A stretch of DNA of 64,000 nt from Codonopsis lanceolata. Lineage: Eukaryota; Streptophyta; Magnoliopsida; Asterales; Campanulaceae. Below, piece by piece: positions 46,446 through 58,584 of this stretch. The stretch lies in assembly GCA_013146195.2 (NCBI GenBank), contig CM028382.1, positions 58,827,027 through 58,891,026 of the forward strand, read 5' to 3'. Position 1 is the first letter of the stretch. Every line of letters starts with the position of its first letter. The notes under the pieces are model-generated. The model saw only the letters and a list, made by a program, of their open reading frames with translations, ran no database searches and was not told where the DNA came from. Made by a program: the position numbers and the translations under genes.

Positions 46446-46447
<2 letters not shown>

Positions 46448-46489
46448 TGCGGGGTCAAAACTAAGAAAATACAGTTTTATGGGTATTTT

Positions 46490-46610
46490 ATGTAAGATAG
46501 ATCACATTGACGTGATTAGCCCACTGTGTGTTGGTGGGTTGAATTGTAAGAAAATACGGTTCCGTTCTACGATTTAAAATCCGTAAGACGGTCTCACATA
46601 AGAAGACGAT
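46490..46610. repeat. AGACGGTCT repeat, copy 2
   Basis: Contains CCCACTGTGTGTTGGTGGGTTGAATT-like centre (split here by length limit: CCCACTGTGTG, TTGGTGGGTTG) and ends CCGTAAGACGGTCTCACATA. Resembles copy 1 in order but is more diverged. Confidence 0.5.
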
Positions 46611-46650
46611 CTTCAATCTGTTTGGTTGTTGTTTGTTGCTTAACATACAG

Positions 46651-46896
46651 GATGATCAAGCTTGGAGTCATGTCTTGTCTTCCATTAGAGACCATGCAAT
46701 ATCTAATCTGTATCATTTTTGGAGTATTTATGGTAATGCTTTGTTTGGGTATGATTGCTTCGTTTTTGGTGGTCGTTATTCAATCTTCAATAATTCATAT
46801 ATCAATAGACGACGTCGTCATGGGGTTTCTCGTGGTACCAATTCTCATGGTACCACTTTTATTGTTTTCTTGGGTGCTCTGATCCGCCATCTCTGA
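46651..46896 (+). pseudogene. Isolated terminal exon of an unrecognised gene
   Basis: An open frame of 81 codons begins right after a convincing acceptor (TTGCTTAACATACAG at 46636-46650) and ends in TGA. It reads DDQAWSHVLSSIRDHAISNL, then YHFWSIYGNALFGYDCFVFG, a basic INRRRRHG patch and an end in FIVFLGALIRHL. Codon use looks protein-like, and one hydrophobic segment could sit in a membrane. I know no family for it. No matching upstream exon was found, though a donor-like site at 45861 is possible. The locus lies among TE fragments, so it is probably a gene relic. Confidence 0.35.
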
Positions 46897-46919
46897 ATTT
46901 ATAAGGTTAAGAAGGGAAG

Positions 46920-47239
46920 CTCAACTAGTAACCACATGCCCAGTTGATGATGTTGCCTAAAATCTTACTATTAAGTTCTTTTGAGTATCTTGGAGTTGTA
47001 TCACATTTTCGTTTTAATTTCAGTTTACTTATATTTTGTAAAAGTTATTACGAATAAGGTTATGATTTTATATTCTATAACTTAATAAAAATATGTTGAA
47101 TTGAATGTTACTCTTGGTTCGGTTGAGTTTAAAAGGCTAAAAAAGATTAATTATTTGAGACGGATGGACAAATTAATATTTTAAACAGAGTTATATTGTA
47201 AATCATGTATAAACAACTTTCAAACAATCACACACAACT
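46920..47239. other. AT-rich sequence, nothing recognised
   Basis: No open frame or repeat that I can support. Confidence 0.5.
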
Positions 47240-47530
47240 TGAAACAAGGTCGGCCCTCTCATAAGGAGAGTGAGGCCATGACCTTGGGCCCCCTAAAAAT
47301 ACCCAATTTTTTGGTCCTCCAAATTTCGCAAAAACCTTACACATTATTTAAAAAATAAAATAAATGCTCTATTTTAATTTCTAAAAAAGACTTAGGTTCC
47401 GTTTGATTCACGGAAAATGATATTTGAAAAATGTTTGCCTCATTTTCAAGTGTTTGGTAACCAGAGGAAAATGTAGTCGACATAAAAGCTTTTCAAAATC
47501 AACGAAAAATGAAGCCTTATTTTCAAGAGA
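47240..47530. repeat. Relics of small DNA-transposon repeats
   Basis: 47247-47290 has GGTCGGCCCTCTCATAAGGA and CCTTGGGCCCCC words seen at ends of plant hAT-type MITEs. 47397-47525 begins GGTTCCGTTTGATTCACGGAA and ends with GAGAATGACTTACGG, a common layout of another plant MITE. Boundaries are unclear. Confidence 0.35.
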
Positions 47531-47779
47531 ATGACTTACGGATTCATTTTTCAAATGTTCGAGTACCCCTTTGTCCTTTTTCACAATCTATATTACAATA
47601 GAGTTCATTCTCACACATGTGCAATTGACTAAAACTATTTAAAGGTTGAAATTAAATTATCTTAAAAAATTTAATGGTTGGGATTCACTCTCACATTCAT
47701 ATGTGTGAGAATAGTTATCTACTTTTAACTTTCTATTTTCTCACCCTCTTACTAAGTCACCCCTTAAAATTAATATTAT

Positions 47780-48187
47780 GAGCAGTCACACCAGTGAGGT
47801 TCCCGGGTCGCGCCCGCGCCCCGCGCGCCCTTGGTTAGGGGTGCGCGTACGTGCGGATGCGGGACATCACTACTCTCGTTCCACCCTCCATTGTTTAGGA
47901 AAAGACGAAATCAAAAGTGCGAGAGGAGTGTTGTCTATGTTAGCGCGTTGGAATGCGCCTCGGTTGCCTTTAGCGGATTTTATTGAAAAAATAGCCTTAT
48001 GGCCCGTTTTGAATCACTATGGGAGCTTTGGGTTTCCCGCATCATGTTATCCCTTTTTTATGGGATATCAGGATATGAGAATACATCACCCTTCCATTCC
48101 CATTTTCACTTTTTTAGGGGAAGACGGAAAAGTGCAAAGAAGGGGTGTTGCGAGGCCCCACTGGATCCAAAAAGTTTAGAGTCGCCA
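47780..48187 (-). mobile_element. Tat/Ogre-like (family E) 5' internal region with PBS
   Basis: Minus strand: TGGCGACTCT at 48187-48178, the start of a tRNA-Arg type PBS used by Tat/Ogre-like elements, then leader sequence with a GTGGGGCC word. The far end (47800-47870) is strikingly GC-rich (CGCGCCCGCGCCCCGCGCGC). A 133-codon plus-strand frame over this region has no recognisable domain and I treat it as chance. Confidence 0.5.
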
Positions 48188-49466
48188 TCTTTAATTTAAG
48201 CCAAAAATAAAGCAAAAACAAAAAAAGAAAAGTAAACCAGAGAAAAAGAAACGGATTCGGATGCTAAGTTACGAGTTGGGAAGGTGCTAGGCACCCAACT
48301 CGCCCTTTCAGTCTCAAAAGTTGTTTTTGGCTGAAGTATGCTTATTGTTATATTTATTTAGCAAATAAATAAAGCATTAAAAGACAGGAAATTAAAACAA
48401 ATACATCTGTGGCTACATTATTTACGGACTTGCAGCTATTTCCTTACAATTATTACAAATGTATTTAAGAATATTTGGCCATTATAAGGACTCTTTTACA
48501 TACTATTTTCTATTCTAATCCGGGCAGCACAACAGCTTATATTGATTACACTGTGCCGGATTTAAAATAACAACTTTAAATAATAAATGAACGGAAAAGT
48601 AAATAAATATGTAAAATAACGCCCTTAAAGGCTTTTACCTTTTAGAGCGGTAGTGTGCTCGCTCTGTCCTTCAGGGAGAGGGAGGTTTTGTTGTTGTTTG
48701 TTGTGTGGTTGTTGTTTTGATTGGGGCAGAGTGACTGCTTATTTTGGTAACTTTTGGCTCGTCTACTCGGGCAGAGTGACAACTTATTTTGGTAGGTTTT
48801 GGCCTTTTTGGTTGGGCGGAATAAGGGCTTAGTTTTTGTGTTTTTAGCTCATTACTCGGGCAAAGTAACAGCTTACTTTGGGATTTTTGGGCCGGGGAAG
48901 TGAGGTGGATACCTAACTACTAGGCTAGGGATCACTTATAACCGGTGGATATTTCTTTTGGCGGAGTTTGGACGGGGTTTGGAGTCTTTGGTGGGCTTCA
49001 CTCACCCATCTCACACCTCTCGTAACTAAGGCTTCGACGGAACGCGGAGAAATCTCTCAGCGTTTCTCTGCGATATTTCTGAACAAATGAGAAGGGAGCC
49101 CAACACTTCAATTTATAGGAGGGACGAGGGATTCATCGGGAATTCTTGAATTTCTTCACCGACTTCATTTGATTGTACACCGGGCTTCACCAAGTGCACA
49201 ATGCGTTGAGTGAGAGGGCCTACTGTTCACCTTTGGCGCGGCATTATCCCCCTCTTGGCGCGGCGCCAAGACCTCTTTTAGGCTGCCCCAAGCCTCTTTC
49301 AGTTTCATTTTTGACACTTTCACCCCTCGCAATTCACTGTTTTGCGCATTCTGCTTTGCCTTTCGCATTTTTTAACTCCTGTAACTTGACATTTGTTAAG
49401 TTTGAACAGTTCTTGATATCACATGTTAGAGTCACATACCAGGGGTACGAAATTGGGGTGTCTACA
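48188..49466 (-). mobile_element. Tat/Ogre-like (family E) LTR
   Basis: Minus strand begins TGTAGACACCCCAATTTCG at 49466, a start I associate with Tat/Ogre-type or related LTRs, preceded by the purine-rich TTGAGGGGCTC. The other edge is set by the PBS at 48187. A perfect 9-bp stem (CGAGTTGGG/CCCAACTCG, about 48273-48304) lies near its 3' end. No TATA box could be chosen with confidence. Confidence 0.6.
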
Positions 49467-50012
49467 GAGCCCCTCAACGATGGAGTCTACGGGTAACCTT
49501 AGGCTTATTGAGTAGATGAACATCGTTGATAAACAATAGACTCTCCAATGTCGTTCAGTTTAAAACGGGAGAGAAATGCAATTGGTAGTAGTTATAATGC
49601 ACAGTTTATCATGCTATCCAAACCCCATAACCTAGACATATTTAGTCAGTTATAAAAGGTTATCGTAGTTTTTAAGCAGATATGAATTTAAAGTGCACTA
49701 ATGGTCGGACCTACTAGTGTAGGCTGCCTACGTATTCCTTATTAAAGGAAATCAGACCAAACGTAGTTCAGGCCAAAAACCTAAACTACAACCAAATGAG
49801 GATGTCATGATCTTCGGGTCAAGACCCGATCAAGAACACAACAGGAAAAAGATTTTTGTGTTTTTCGAAAAAGCCGTATTCGAATGGTCGAGAACAACCG
49901 TCAAATACGGTATGAAGATTTGAATGTTTTTCGGGAACCATGCTTCAACCGGTCGATACCTTGTCATTGAAACATGCTAAGAAGAATTTTCAAAATTGTG
50001 TCTGGCTGGTCA
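49467..50012 (-). mobile_element. Family E 3' internal region
   Basis: Read on the minus strand this includes GAACTACGTTTGGTCTGATT and GAATACGTAGGCAGCC, a stretch that recurs in plant Tat/Ogre and LARD elements, and ends in a polypurine-like GAGGGGCTC. Non-coding. It is interrupted at 50012 by the family C element. Confidence 0.6.
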
Positions 50013-52545
50013 TGTGGTGACCCCGACCCCGGACCCGAGATGGAACCGCGGGCCGGAGTGCCAAACAAGACAAGAGGGGCAAGAAAGGAACGAACATGCA
50101 AGGACTCAAAATATTTTAAAACTGACGTGACGCAACATTTCAGTCGCAACAAGACTCGACACTAAAAGTCGATATTTTCAAAATCATTTCACTTGATAAA
50201 CAGTTAAGCAATAAATCCAAGTCTTCGGCGACACTACAGCCGAAACCCAAGCTAAGCAATAAATATGACAAGGAAATAAATAAGAGCTAAAAGAGTGCTC
50301 AGCGGAAGTCTAAACGCAGTGAACAATAACACACGATATACAAGGCACGACTAACACAATTGCCGGCATCAAAGGAGTATACATACTACAAGAGTTAATA
50401 CTACAAGTAGCTAACAGGATTCACGAGTACAATTCTATAAACATTCCCAAGCGTAGTCTAGTTGACTAGCTTTAACCCATCGTCCTTGCAAAATACAAAA
50501 GAAGAGAAGAGGACTTCTAAAACCACCTCTTCAACTGCAAAAGCATGATCAAAAGAGAACTAAAGTATACGAGCACTGCAAGCCTCAACGAGAAGGTCCT
50601 GCCCTGCTAGGATCTAAAAAAAATACAGGGGAACGGGTAAGTCATAAAGACTCGTAAGCTATCAATCATGCATGACATGGCAATATGCAACATGTTAGGC
50701 AAGACAATATTACAAGCATATAGATCAAGTATTTAGGATGCACATTATTGCACATAGTCACATAATATGAGGATATAGAGCCGGGCCGCTGCGTAGACCT
50801 GCAAAACAGACACCTTCATGACGTGCATGAATCGATGGGTATGATAATACATCGATCTTCCGAGGATATTCTTAGGATAAACATGAAGTCAATCTCAATG
50901 GTCGCGTATTGGTTGGCCAAGGAGAGCTCTTCCCCACTGTGGCCAGCAGTGGAGGGTGTGTGACATGATCAAGTACGCCAGATGGACTCATGCAATGCCA
51001 AGTAGTATTTACTCAACAATGGTTAGTATGGAACGAGTCCGACAAGAGCGTCCTCGTTCAAGACAAGTATATAATCTCATCAATAAACAAACAAGATTGA
51101 GCTCGACAAGAGCGAACTCAATATATCAAGTATGCATTTATTATGTCATAAAGATACAAGCATGATAGTCAATCCATTTCAATAGTCTAGAATTAGTTTT
51201 CTAGTGTAACGAATGTAATAACGTCGTAGGGATTGATCATTGAATCGGTATTGTTCAATATCTCACTAATGTCGACTCCGTTGAGTCATTTCTATAAATC
51301 CAAGCTTGTAGAGTTAAAATACTATTTGCATTTCCAACTCTTTTCGAAGTTATCGCATCGATTAATCTAGGTCATTAATCCAATGACAACTATAGCTAAC
51401 AATAAACTCAAGTTCCTAAATTATGGAACCCTAGATCACGTTTTCCCAAATAATGGTTGAAAGTCTATGACCCAAGAATAATAGTTATTTCTAATGTAGA
51501 GTAGAACACTTTTACTTCTAGGCTTAGTGTCCAAATCACGACATTTACATTCATGGTCTAAAACGTATCATTATCATGGTAGAAAACAAGGAGAGCATGA
51601 TTTAGACATGAGAGAAGGGAAGTAAGAGGAGGTAGCATGTTATCTCTAACATGGGCCTAAGGGAAATTGATAGCTTACCTCATGCCAAGCAAAAGATGAA
51701 GCAAGGAAAACTATCGGTGACAATCGCTCGTCTCGACGGCGGCGACGCAACGGCAGTCTCGGAATCGCAAGAGGGTCTTGAATCTCTTGGAAGCCAAACC
51801 CTCACGCACTAATGTCACCGAGACTCTCACGCACGAACTCTCTCCAGACCAGAGAAGACGAAGTGAAGAAATGAATCGTAAAATGAAGTCTTCGGCTGAT
51901 GTAGAGAAATCAGTTTAATTAAGTGTTAATGAGGAACACTTGTCAAATGATAAGTGATAGAAATAGGTTTATTAATCTTAATTAGGCTTATATTAGGGTA
52001 ATAAAACTCTAATACAAGTGGTTAAAGTCACTAATGATAGAGGTTTAGTAAGGGTAAGATCGTAATTAGCCAAATGTTGCAGAAAATCCCGTTTTGCTGG
52101 AAATCTCTTCTGTTCGGTTGTGGAGGCCGAACCTCCTTCATAATGTTTGGTTCTGATGGCCGAACAATGCCCAAAATGTTTGGTTGGCATGGTGGAACGA
52201 TTCCTCAGGCCATACGTTAGGTCAAACAGGTCCAGCTTTGCACGTATAACGCGTACAAGGCATACACGACTCAAAGAAGCATTAGAATGAGTATCAATGG
52301 TCCTTAAAATAATTATAAAAGTCTCTCAAGGTCTTGGCTAAGTCTAAAATATCAAATCCCAAGCAATAACAAGCCAATGTAGAGCATGCAAGGCAATAGG
52401 CGTTCGTTACGGCAATTACGGTTCGATCAAGGAATGCAATCAAGTCAAACATGTTAGGGATACTACTAGCATGTTAAAAGCATATTCTAATCATGTCAAA
52501 CAAGTATAGGAGACATGTTATACAAGTAGGTTTCGGGTTCTCACA
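50013..52545 (-). mobile_element. Tekay-type (family C) 3' LTR
   Basis: 2533 bp, minus strand TGTGAGAACCCGAAACC (52545) to GGGGTCACCACA (50013). It follows the pol stop and the polypurine tract directly, so it is the 3' LTR. The palindromic cassette here uses GTTCGG...GGCCGAAC words (52111-52200). The target copy on this side would be GGTCA (50008-50012). Confidence 0.9.
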
Positions 52546-52556
52546 TCCTCCCCCAC
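52546..52556 (-). other. Polypurine tract of family C
   Basis: GTGGGGGAGGA on the minus strand, between the pol stop codon and the LTR start. The same tract (AAGTGGGGGAGGA) precedes the related LTR at 27158. Confidence 0.9.
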
Positions 52557-55500
52557 TTAAAGAAATTTAGTCCCTAAATTCATACCAGAATCATCAAATA
52601 GGAAAGGATGTCTCTATTTCATATCGAGCTCGGTTTCCCATGTAGCTTCCTCAATGTCATGGTTCTTCCATAAGACTTTCACTAACGGAATCCGCTTTGT
52701 TCTCAAGATTTTCTCCTTAGTGTCAAGAATCCTTACCGGTCTCTCATCATAGGAAAGATCAGGTTCGAATGTAATCTCATCGTAAACAAGGACATGTGAT
52801 TCATCTTTCAAATACTTGCGTAGCATCGAGACATGGAATACATCGTGAACATCCGATAACGAAGGTGGCAATGCTAACCGATACGCCAAAGATCCAATCC
52901 TTTCTAAGATCTCAAATGGTCCAATAAATCTTGGCGAAAGTCTACCTTTCTTCCCAAATCGCTTAGTACCACGCCGGGGCGATACTTTCAAGAATACATG
53001 ATCACCAACCTGAAACTCTAAGTCACGTCTCCGGTTGTCTGCGTAGCTTTTCTGTCTACTCTGAGCTGCAAGCAATCTGTTTCTAATCAGCTTCACACTC
53101 TCAGCTGACTGTTGCTCCATCTCTGAACCCCATAACTTGGCTTCACCAACTTCATCCCAGCAAATCGGTGAACGACACTTACGCCCATACAAAGCTTCAT
53201 ATGGCGCCATTTTAATACTGGACTGGTAACTGTTATTATAAGCAAATTCAGCTAATGGCAAATGAGAATCCCAACTACCTTTGAAATCCATGGCACAAGA
53301 ACGTAGCAAATCCTCTAGTACTTGGATCAATCTCTCAGACTGACCATCAGTCTGTGGGTGAAAAGCCGTACTGAAATTCAACTTCGTCCCCAAAGCCTCT
53401 TGTAAAGCATGCCAAAATCGAGAAGTAAACCTGGGATCTCTATCCGATACAATGCTAACCGGAACACCATGTAGTCTCACGATATCCTGAACATACAATG
53501 CTGCCAACTGACTCAAACTATAAGTCATCGCAATAGGAATAAAATGTGAAGATTTAGTCAATCTATCCACAACAACCCATACTACATCAAAACCTCGACG
53601 AGTACGTGGCAATCCCGTCACGAAATCAATGGTGATATGCTCCCATTTCCACTCCGGTATCTCAAGTGGCTGCAATAAACCGGCAGGTTTCTGGTGTTCA
53701 GCTTTCACCTGTTGACATGTCAAGCATCTAGAGACATACTCCGCAATCTCTCTCTTCATTCCATTCCACCAAAACTGTCTCTTCAAATCCCTATACATGT
53801 TAGTACTCCCTGGATGTATAGTTTTCTTGGCCTTGTGAGCCTCATCAAGAACCATACGCTTAACCCCATCGGTAGAAGGAACACAAATTCTACCTCGAAA
53901 AGCCAAAATCCCATCAGTGTTCATAGCAAACTCCGGTGTCTTACCATCACCCAAACCATCAATAATCTTCTTCAATTTAGGATCAGTAGTCTGAGCTTCC
54001 TTGATCAACCCAAACAAAGCAGGCGTAGCATGTACACTAGCAAAGATGACACTATGCTCATTCTCGACTGGACTCCATCCGCGGACATCCTCGAGCATCT
54101 TCCACTCTCTCATCATCAAGCAAGACATATACACTTTCCTATTCAAAGCATCGGTAACAACATTAGCCTTCCTCGGATGATACAAGATAGTACAGTTGTG
54201 ATCTTTAAGCTTCTCCATCCATCGTCTCTGTCGCTTGTTCAATTCCTTCTACAAAAAAAGATACTTTAGACTCTTGTGATTAGTGAATATCTCAAACTTA
54301 GCTCCATAAAGATAATGCTTCCACTTGTGAAGTGCAAATATGATGGCGGCCAACTCGAAATCATGCGTCGGATAATTCTGTTCATGAGGTGATAGCTTCC
54401 TCGAAGCATAGGCAATGACTCTCCCATTCTGCATAAGCACGTAACCCAAACCTTCTAGTGAAGCATCGCTATAAATAACAAAGTTCTCCGAACCATTAGG
54501 CAATGCTAAGATAGTAGCTGTAGTCAACCTTCTTTTCAATTCCTGAAAACTAGCCTCGCACTTATCACTCCATACAAAAGAAGAATTCTTTTGTGTCAGT
54601 TTAGTCATCGGAGTAGCGATCTTCGAAAACCCCTCGATAAACCTACGGTAATAACCTGCCAAACCCAAGAAACTATGGACTTCGGTCACCGTACTAGGCG
54701 TCTTCCACTTATTAATCGCCTCAACCTTAGATGGATCCACAACTATACCATCACTAGACACCACGTGTCCTAGAAAAGCAACCTGTTCCAACCAGAAAGC
54801 ACATTTACTGAATTTTGCGTAAAGTTTCTTCTCACGCAAGATCGAAAGAACCTCTCTCAAGTGAATCTCATGCTCCTCTCGTGACTTCGAGTACACGAGG
54901 ATATCATCAATAAACACAACCACAAAGCAATCAAGATATTCATGAAACACCCTATTCATTAAATCCATAAAGACTACAGGTGCATTCGTCAAACCAAAAG
55001 GCATAACCATGAACTCATAATGGCCATAACGTGTACGAAAGGCTGTCTTTGGAACATCCTCCTCTCGAACTCTCAACTAATAATAGCCACTCCTCAAGTC
55101 AAACTTGGAATAAACAACTGAGCCTCGAAGTTGATCAAAGAGATCATCAATGTGTGGCAAGGGATACCGATTCTTGATAGTAACCTGGTTCAACTGCCGA
55201 TAGTCTATGCAAAGTCGTAAACTACCATCTTTCTTTCTCACGAATAACACCGTTGCACCCCACGGTGACACACTCGGTTTAATGAACTCTCTATCTAGAA
55301 GTTCTTGCAACTGCTCTTTCAATTCTCTCAACTTCGCTGGAGCCATTCTGTAAGGCGCTCTAGATATAGGCGAAGTTCCTGGCAAAAGCTCAAAGCAAAA
55401 CTCTAACTCTCGGTCGGGAGGCAATGCATAATTGGTAGAAAAGACATCTGGAAATTCACTAACTACCGGAACATCTTCTAATTTAGCAGTCGAGACACTA

Positions 55501-55690
55501 GTATCAAGCACGCAAGCTAAATACCCCGTACAACCCCGAGATAAGAGTTGTCTAGCACGTAAAGCAGAAATAACATGTATACCTTTCATAGCATGATCAC
55601 CCATAAACACGAACTCCGGAATACCAGGCATGGCAAATGTGACTCTCTTACGACGGCAATCTACTAAAGCATGATTCGCACAAAGCCAGT
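52557..55690 (-). pseudogene. pol: Tekay chromovirus pol: PR end, RT, RNase H, integrase, chromodomain
   Basis: Minus-strand order matches Ty3/gypsy chromoviruses. Protease end: WLCANHALVDCRRKRVTF (55685-55630). RT: 55631 to about 54500, with PFGLTNAP and the catalytic FIDDILVYS near 54910. RNase H: SDASLEGLGYVL, a downstream Glu, and FTNHKSL where Asp is usual. Integrase: zinc finger His/His/Cys/Cys near 53840-53710, then Asp, Asp and Glu at residues 206, 267 and 303 of the open frame ending at 52614 (the last two 35 residues apart, as usual). The end is a chromodomain (PVRILDTKEK to EEATWETELD). Premature TAG codons lie at 55077, 54247 and 52612. The 5' part was removed by the Athila insertion at 55691, so it is inactive. 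Confidence 0.95.
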
Positions 55691-56996
55691 TGATCGATGT
55701 ATTTTATACGTCGATTTTATATGCTCTATGACTTAAATTGTGCTATTTCACGAGGCTTTTGGCTACTAATATATGTTTTCGGTGAGTTTTGTAAGTTTCA
55801 GGGTTATTTGTGAAAATATGCGAAACTCCAGGGTTTTAAGTGCAAATTGCAAGAAGGGCCAAAAAAGGAAAAATGAGGAAAGAAGAAAAGCTGTCAATTC
55901 TGGACACCTTGCGGACGCAAGGTGCCTTAGACTGCTGCGGCGCAAGGTAGGCGTCGGTCGGCGAGAAACAAAGAATTCCAAGGCCGAACAAGCGGAGACC
56001 TTGCGTTAGTACCCAACACCTTGCGACCGCAAGGTGTTCAGAATGCTTGAAATTCGGATTTTCACACAGACATTCGATTGGATTACAACTCCCGAGTATA
56101 TATTGAAGTCAGATACAGAGCCAAATATAAACAAAAATCGGCTGGATGCAGTCTTAGGTAGATTTTAGGTAGTTTTAGATTGTATATCATAATTAGTTTG
56201 TGTAATTATCATTTATGAAGATCAAGATCATGTTTTCAATCATCTCCAAGTGCTGTTCATTGTCTATGATGAACTAAATCATGCATAATCTAGGAGGTGG
56301 GAGGTAACTTGTATCGAATTTATGTTTTGATTCTTATATATATTCATTCAATGCTTGTTGATTGTGTTGTTTATCAACCCCTATGTTATTTTGCTTTGAA
56401 CAAATGAATGTAATCGCAAATAATAAAGGCTTAGAGGTGCGGATAACTGTATGACCATGTGCATATGTCGTACACTGGCTCACCAACACAATAAATTGGA
56501 CCTATCGATGCACGAGAGTGATAAGTTAGGACCAGGTTCATACATGATCTAAGTGACAGATAGATCATAAATCTAGGTGACAGCTAGATTATAGTTCTTG
56601 TGCTTAGGATATAGAATGGATGAATTTTGCGGGGATGGAGGCTGAACCAATTGTTGAACAGATTATATCTATATTTAGTGAACGAACCCAAGACATTGAA
56701 TGATAATTATTAAGAATTGAACATAAAGGAGATACAAGTGAAACCCAGAATCCTAGATTGCCACCCACCATAAGATCTTCATATCTGTAATTACTACTAA
56801 TTAGGTAAACATCTAAATAAAAATAGTAGTTTAGAGTAAAATAAATATAAAAACCCCCTTTAGATTAATAATTTGCTATCAATAAATTGCACTGTTCGTG
56901 ATCACTTGTCTCTGTGGGTTCAACCCTTGCTTCCAATACTATTCTATAATAGTCTTGTCCACTTGCAAGGAAAAATATTAATTAAAACATTGATCA
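55691..56996 (+). mobile_element. Athila 5' LTR
   Basis: 1306 bp, TGATCGATG at the start and CATTGATCA at the end. Palindromes CCTTGCGGACGCAAGG (55907-55922) and CCTTGCGACCGCAAGG (56019-56034), plus degraded copies between, precede a TATATAT stretch at about 56096. Confidence 0.95.
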
Positions 56997-57002
56997 AGTT
57001 TT

Positions 57003-57020
57003 TGGCGCCGTTGCCGGGGA
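57003..57020 (+). other. tRNA-Asp primer binding site
   Basis: TGGCGCCGTTGCCGGGGA, an 18-base match to the 3' end of plant tRNA-Asp, the primer used by Athila elements. It starts 6 bases after the LTR. Confidence 0.95.
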
Positions 57021-57172
57021 CAAGCTAGTTCACGTAGTTAGTTTGTTGGTAGCGTAGTTTTTAATTTAGTTTAGTTGTTAATTTAATTTTCAGTTTTTAT
57101 ATAAAAAAATACAAAAAGATTTTATTTTGTTTTTAATAGTTAGTTGTTTTTAAATTACTTTAAATTATTTTT

Positions 57173-58584
57173 TTGCACGGTCGTAGATCTTTGAATCCTA
57201 AATTGGTAGACTTAAATCAAGATATAAATATTGTTAGAAGAAATCAAGAAGTCCTTGAAAATCTAGCTCCCGAGTTTGATAATCAAGATCAATTGAATCA
57301 AGAGGATCCTTTGGTCGATCCTCCAATGGAAAAGAATAATAATATTAGAAATACTGAAAATCCAGTTGACCTAGTCAACAGGAATCAAAGAGAAGAAGAA
57401 CCAGCAAGAAGAAATATGGAAGTAGTGATAAATCAAAGAACTATTAATGACTTTAATAGACCTACATTAAATGTTGTGACATCATGTTTAGTCTTGCCAG
57501 ATGCTGTTAGGAATTTTGAATTAAAAGGTCATTATTTTAATGCCATACCATCTTTTCATGGGATGTCCCATGAAGATCTTGTCAGTTTCTTGAGAGAATA
57601 TGAATACATGATGAGTAATTTTCCTTTAGGAGGGTTGACTGAAGATCAAATCAAAATGAAATATTTTCCCAGTGCATTAAAAGAGTTGACAAAGCGATGG
57701 TTTATGAACTTAACACCTAATAGTGTTTATACTTAGGCTCAATTATATGATTTGTTTATGACTAAATTCTATAAGCATGCATCTCTTACTGAATACAGAA
57801 AACAAATCATGTCATTCCAAAATGAACCAGGTGAAATATTCCATGAGTCATGGGATAGATTTAAAAATCTGCTCATTATGTGTCCTCATCATAATTTGGC
57901 TCAACATGTGTTAGTGCTTCAATTTTATCATGGTTTTTCGCCAGGCTTACAAACTATGGTTGATAGTGCAACTGGTGGTTCTATTAATAGAATGACACTA
58001 GAAGCACTAGAAGAATTATTTGAGATGTTAAGTATTTATTCTCAACAGAAAAGTGCTAGAGGAAAAAGTAGAGGTCTGTATCAGATTCAAGATAATTCAA
58101 ATACACCAGCTCAATTTGAAAACTGGCAAATTCAAGAAGCATGTGCGTTATGTGGATTATATTCTCATGCTACTAATTTTTGTCCATCAAGTGCTATGTA
58201 TTCTGAACAGGCTAATGCTATGAATATGTACCCTCAAAAGCCAAGGAATGATCCCTACTCAAACACATATAATCCTGGTTGGAGGAATCATCCTAACTTT
58301 TCTTGGGGAGGAAATAAGCCTTTGTAACCTCAACAATTCCAACCTCAACCACCACAACCTCCGCAGTTTCTAAATCAAAATAAGTTGAGAATTGAAGAAT
58401 TTCCCAAGCAAGAAGTAGCTAGTAAAGGTCAAGCAGCATTGATGAAATACATGCTTGAAGAAATTGAAAATTTAAAGAAACATATTGCAAATTCTGAAGT
58501 TGATAAACGAGAAGAAGGGAAGTTCCCTAGTCAAACTGAACAAGCCAAGTCAATCACCATCTTGCGAAGAAGTAAGGTGATAGG
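57173..58584 (+). pseudogene. gag: Athila gag, interrupted by a solo LTR
   Basis: The frame runs from a TTG where the left-hand copy has ATG. An Asn/Gln-rich leader is followed by the capsid-like core (NFELKGHYFNAIPSFHGMSH, LREYEYMMSNFP, KELTKRWFMNLTP, then FMTKFYKHASL, IFHESWDRFKNLLIMCPHH and LQFYHGF). A Cys/His cluster ACALCGLYSHATNFCP follows near 58140-58190. In-frame stops: TAG at 57734 where Trp is expected and TAA at 58326 where Gln is expected; both fit C-to-T or G-to-A decay. The frame breaks at 58584 in RRSKVIG, where the solo LTR entered; it resumes at 61640 with GEEVSDPD. Confidence 0.9.

Noticed and set aside
47778..48179. 133-codon plus-strand open frame as a gene
   Set aside because: It spans a GC-rich patch and retroelement leader, with no recognisable domain and runs against the element's strand.
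53694..54269. 191-codon plus-strand open frame
   Set aside because: Antisense shadow of the family C integrase, which has clear catalytic motifs on the other strand.
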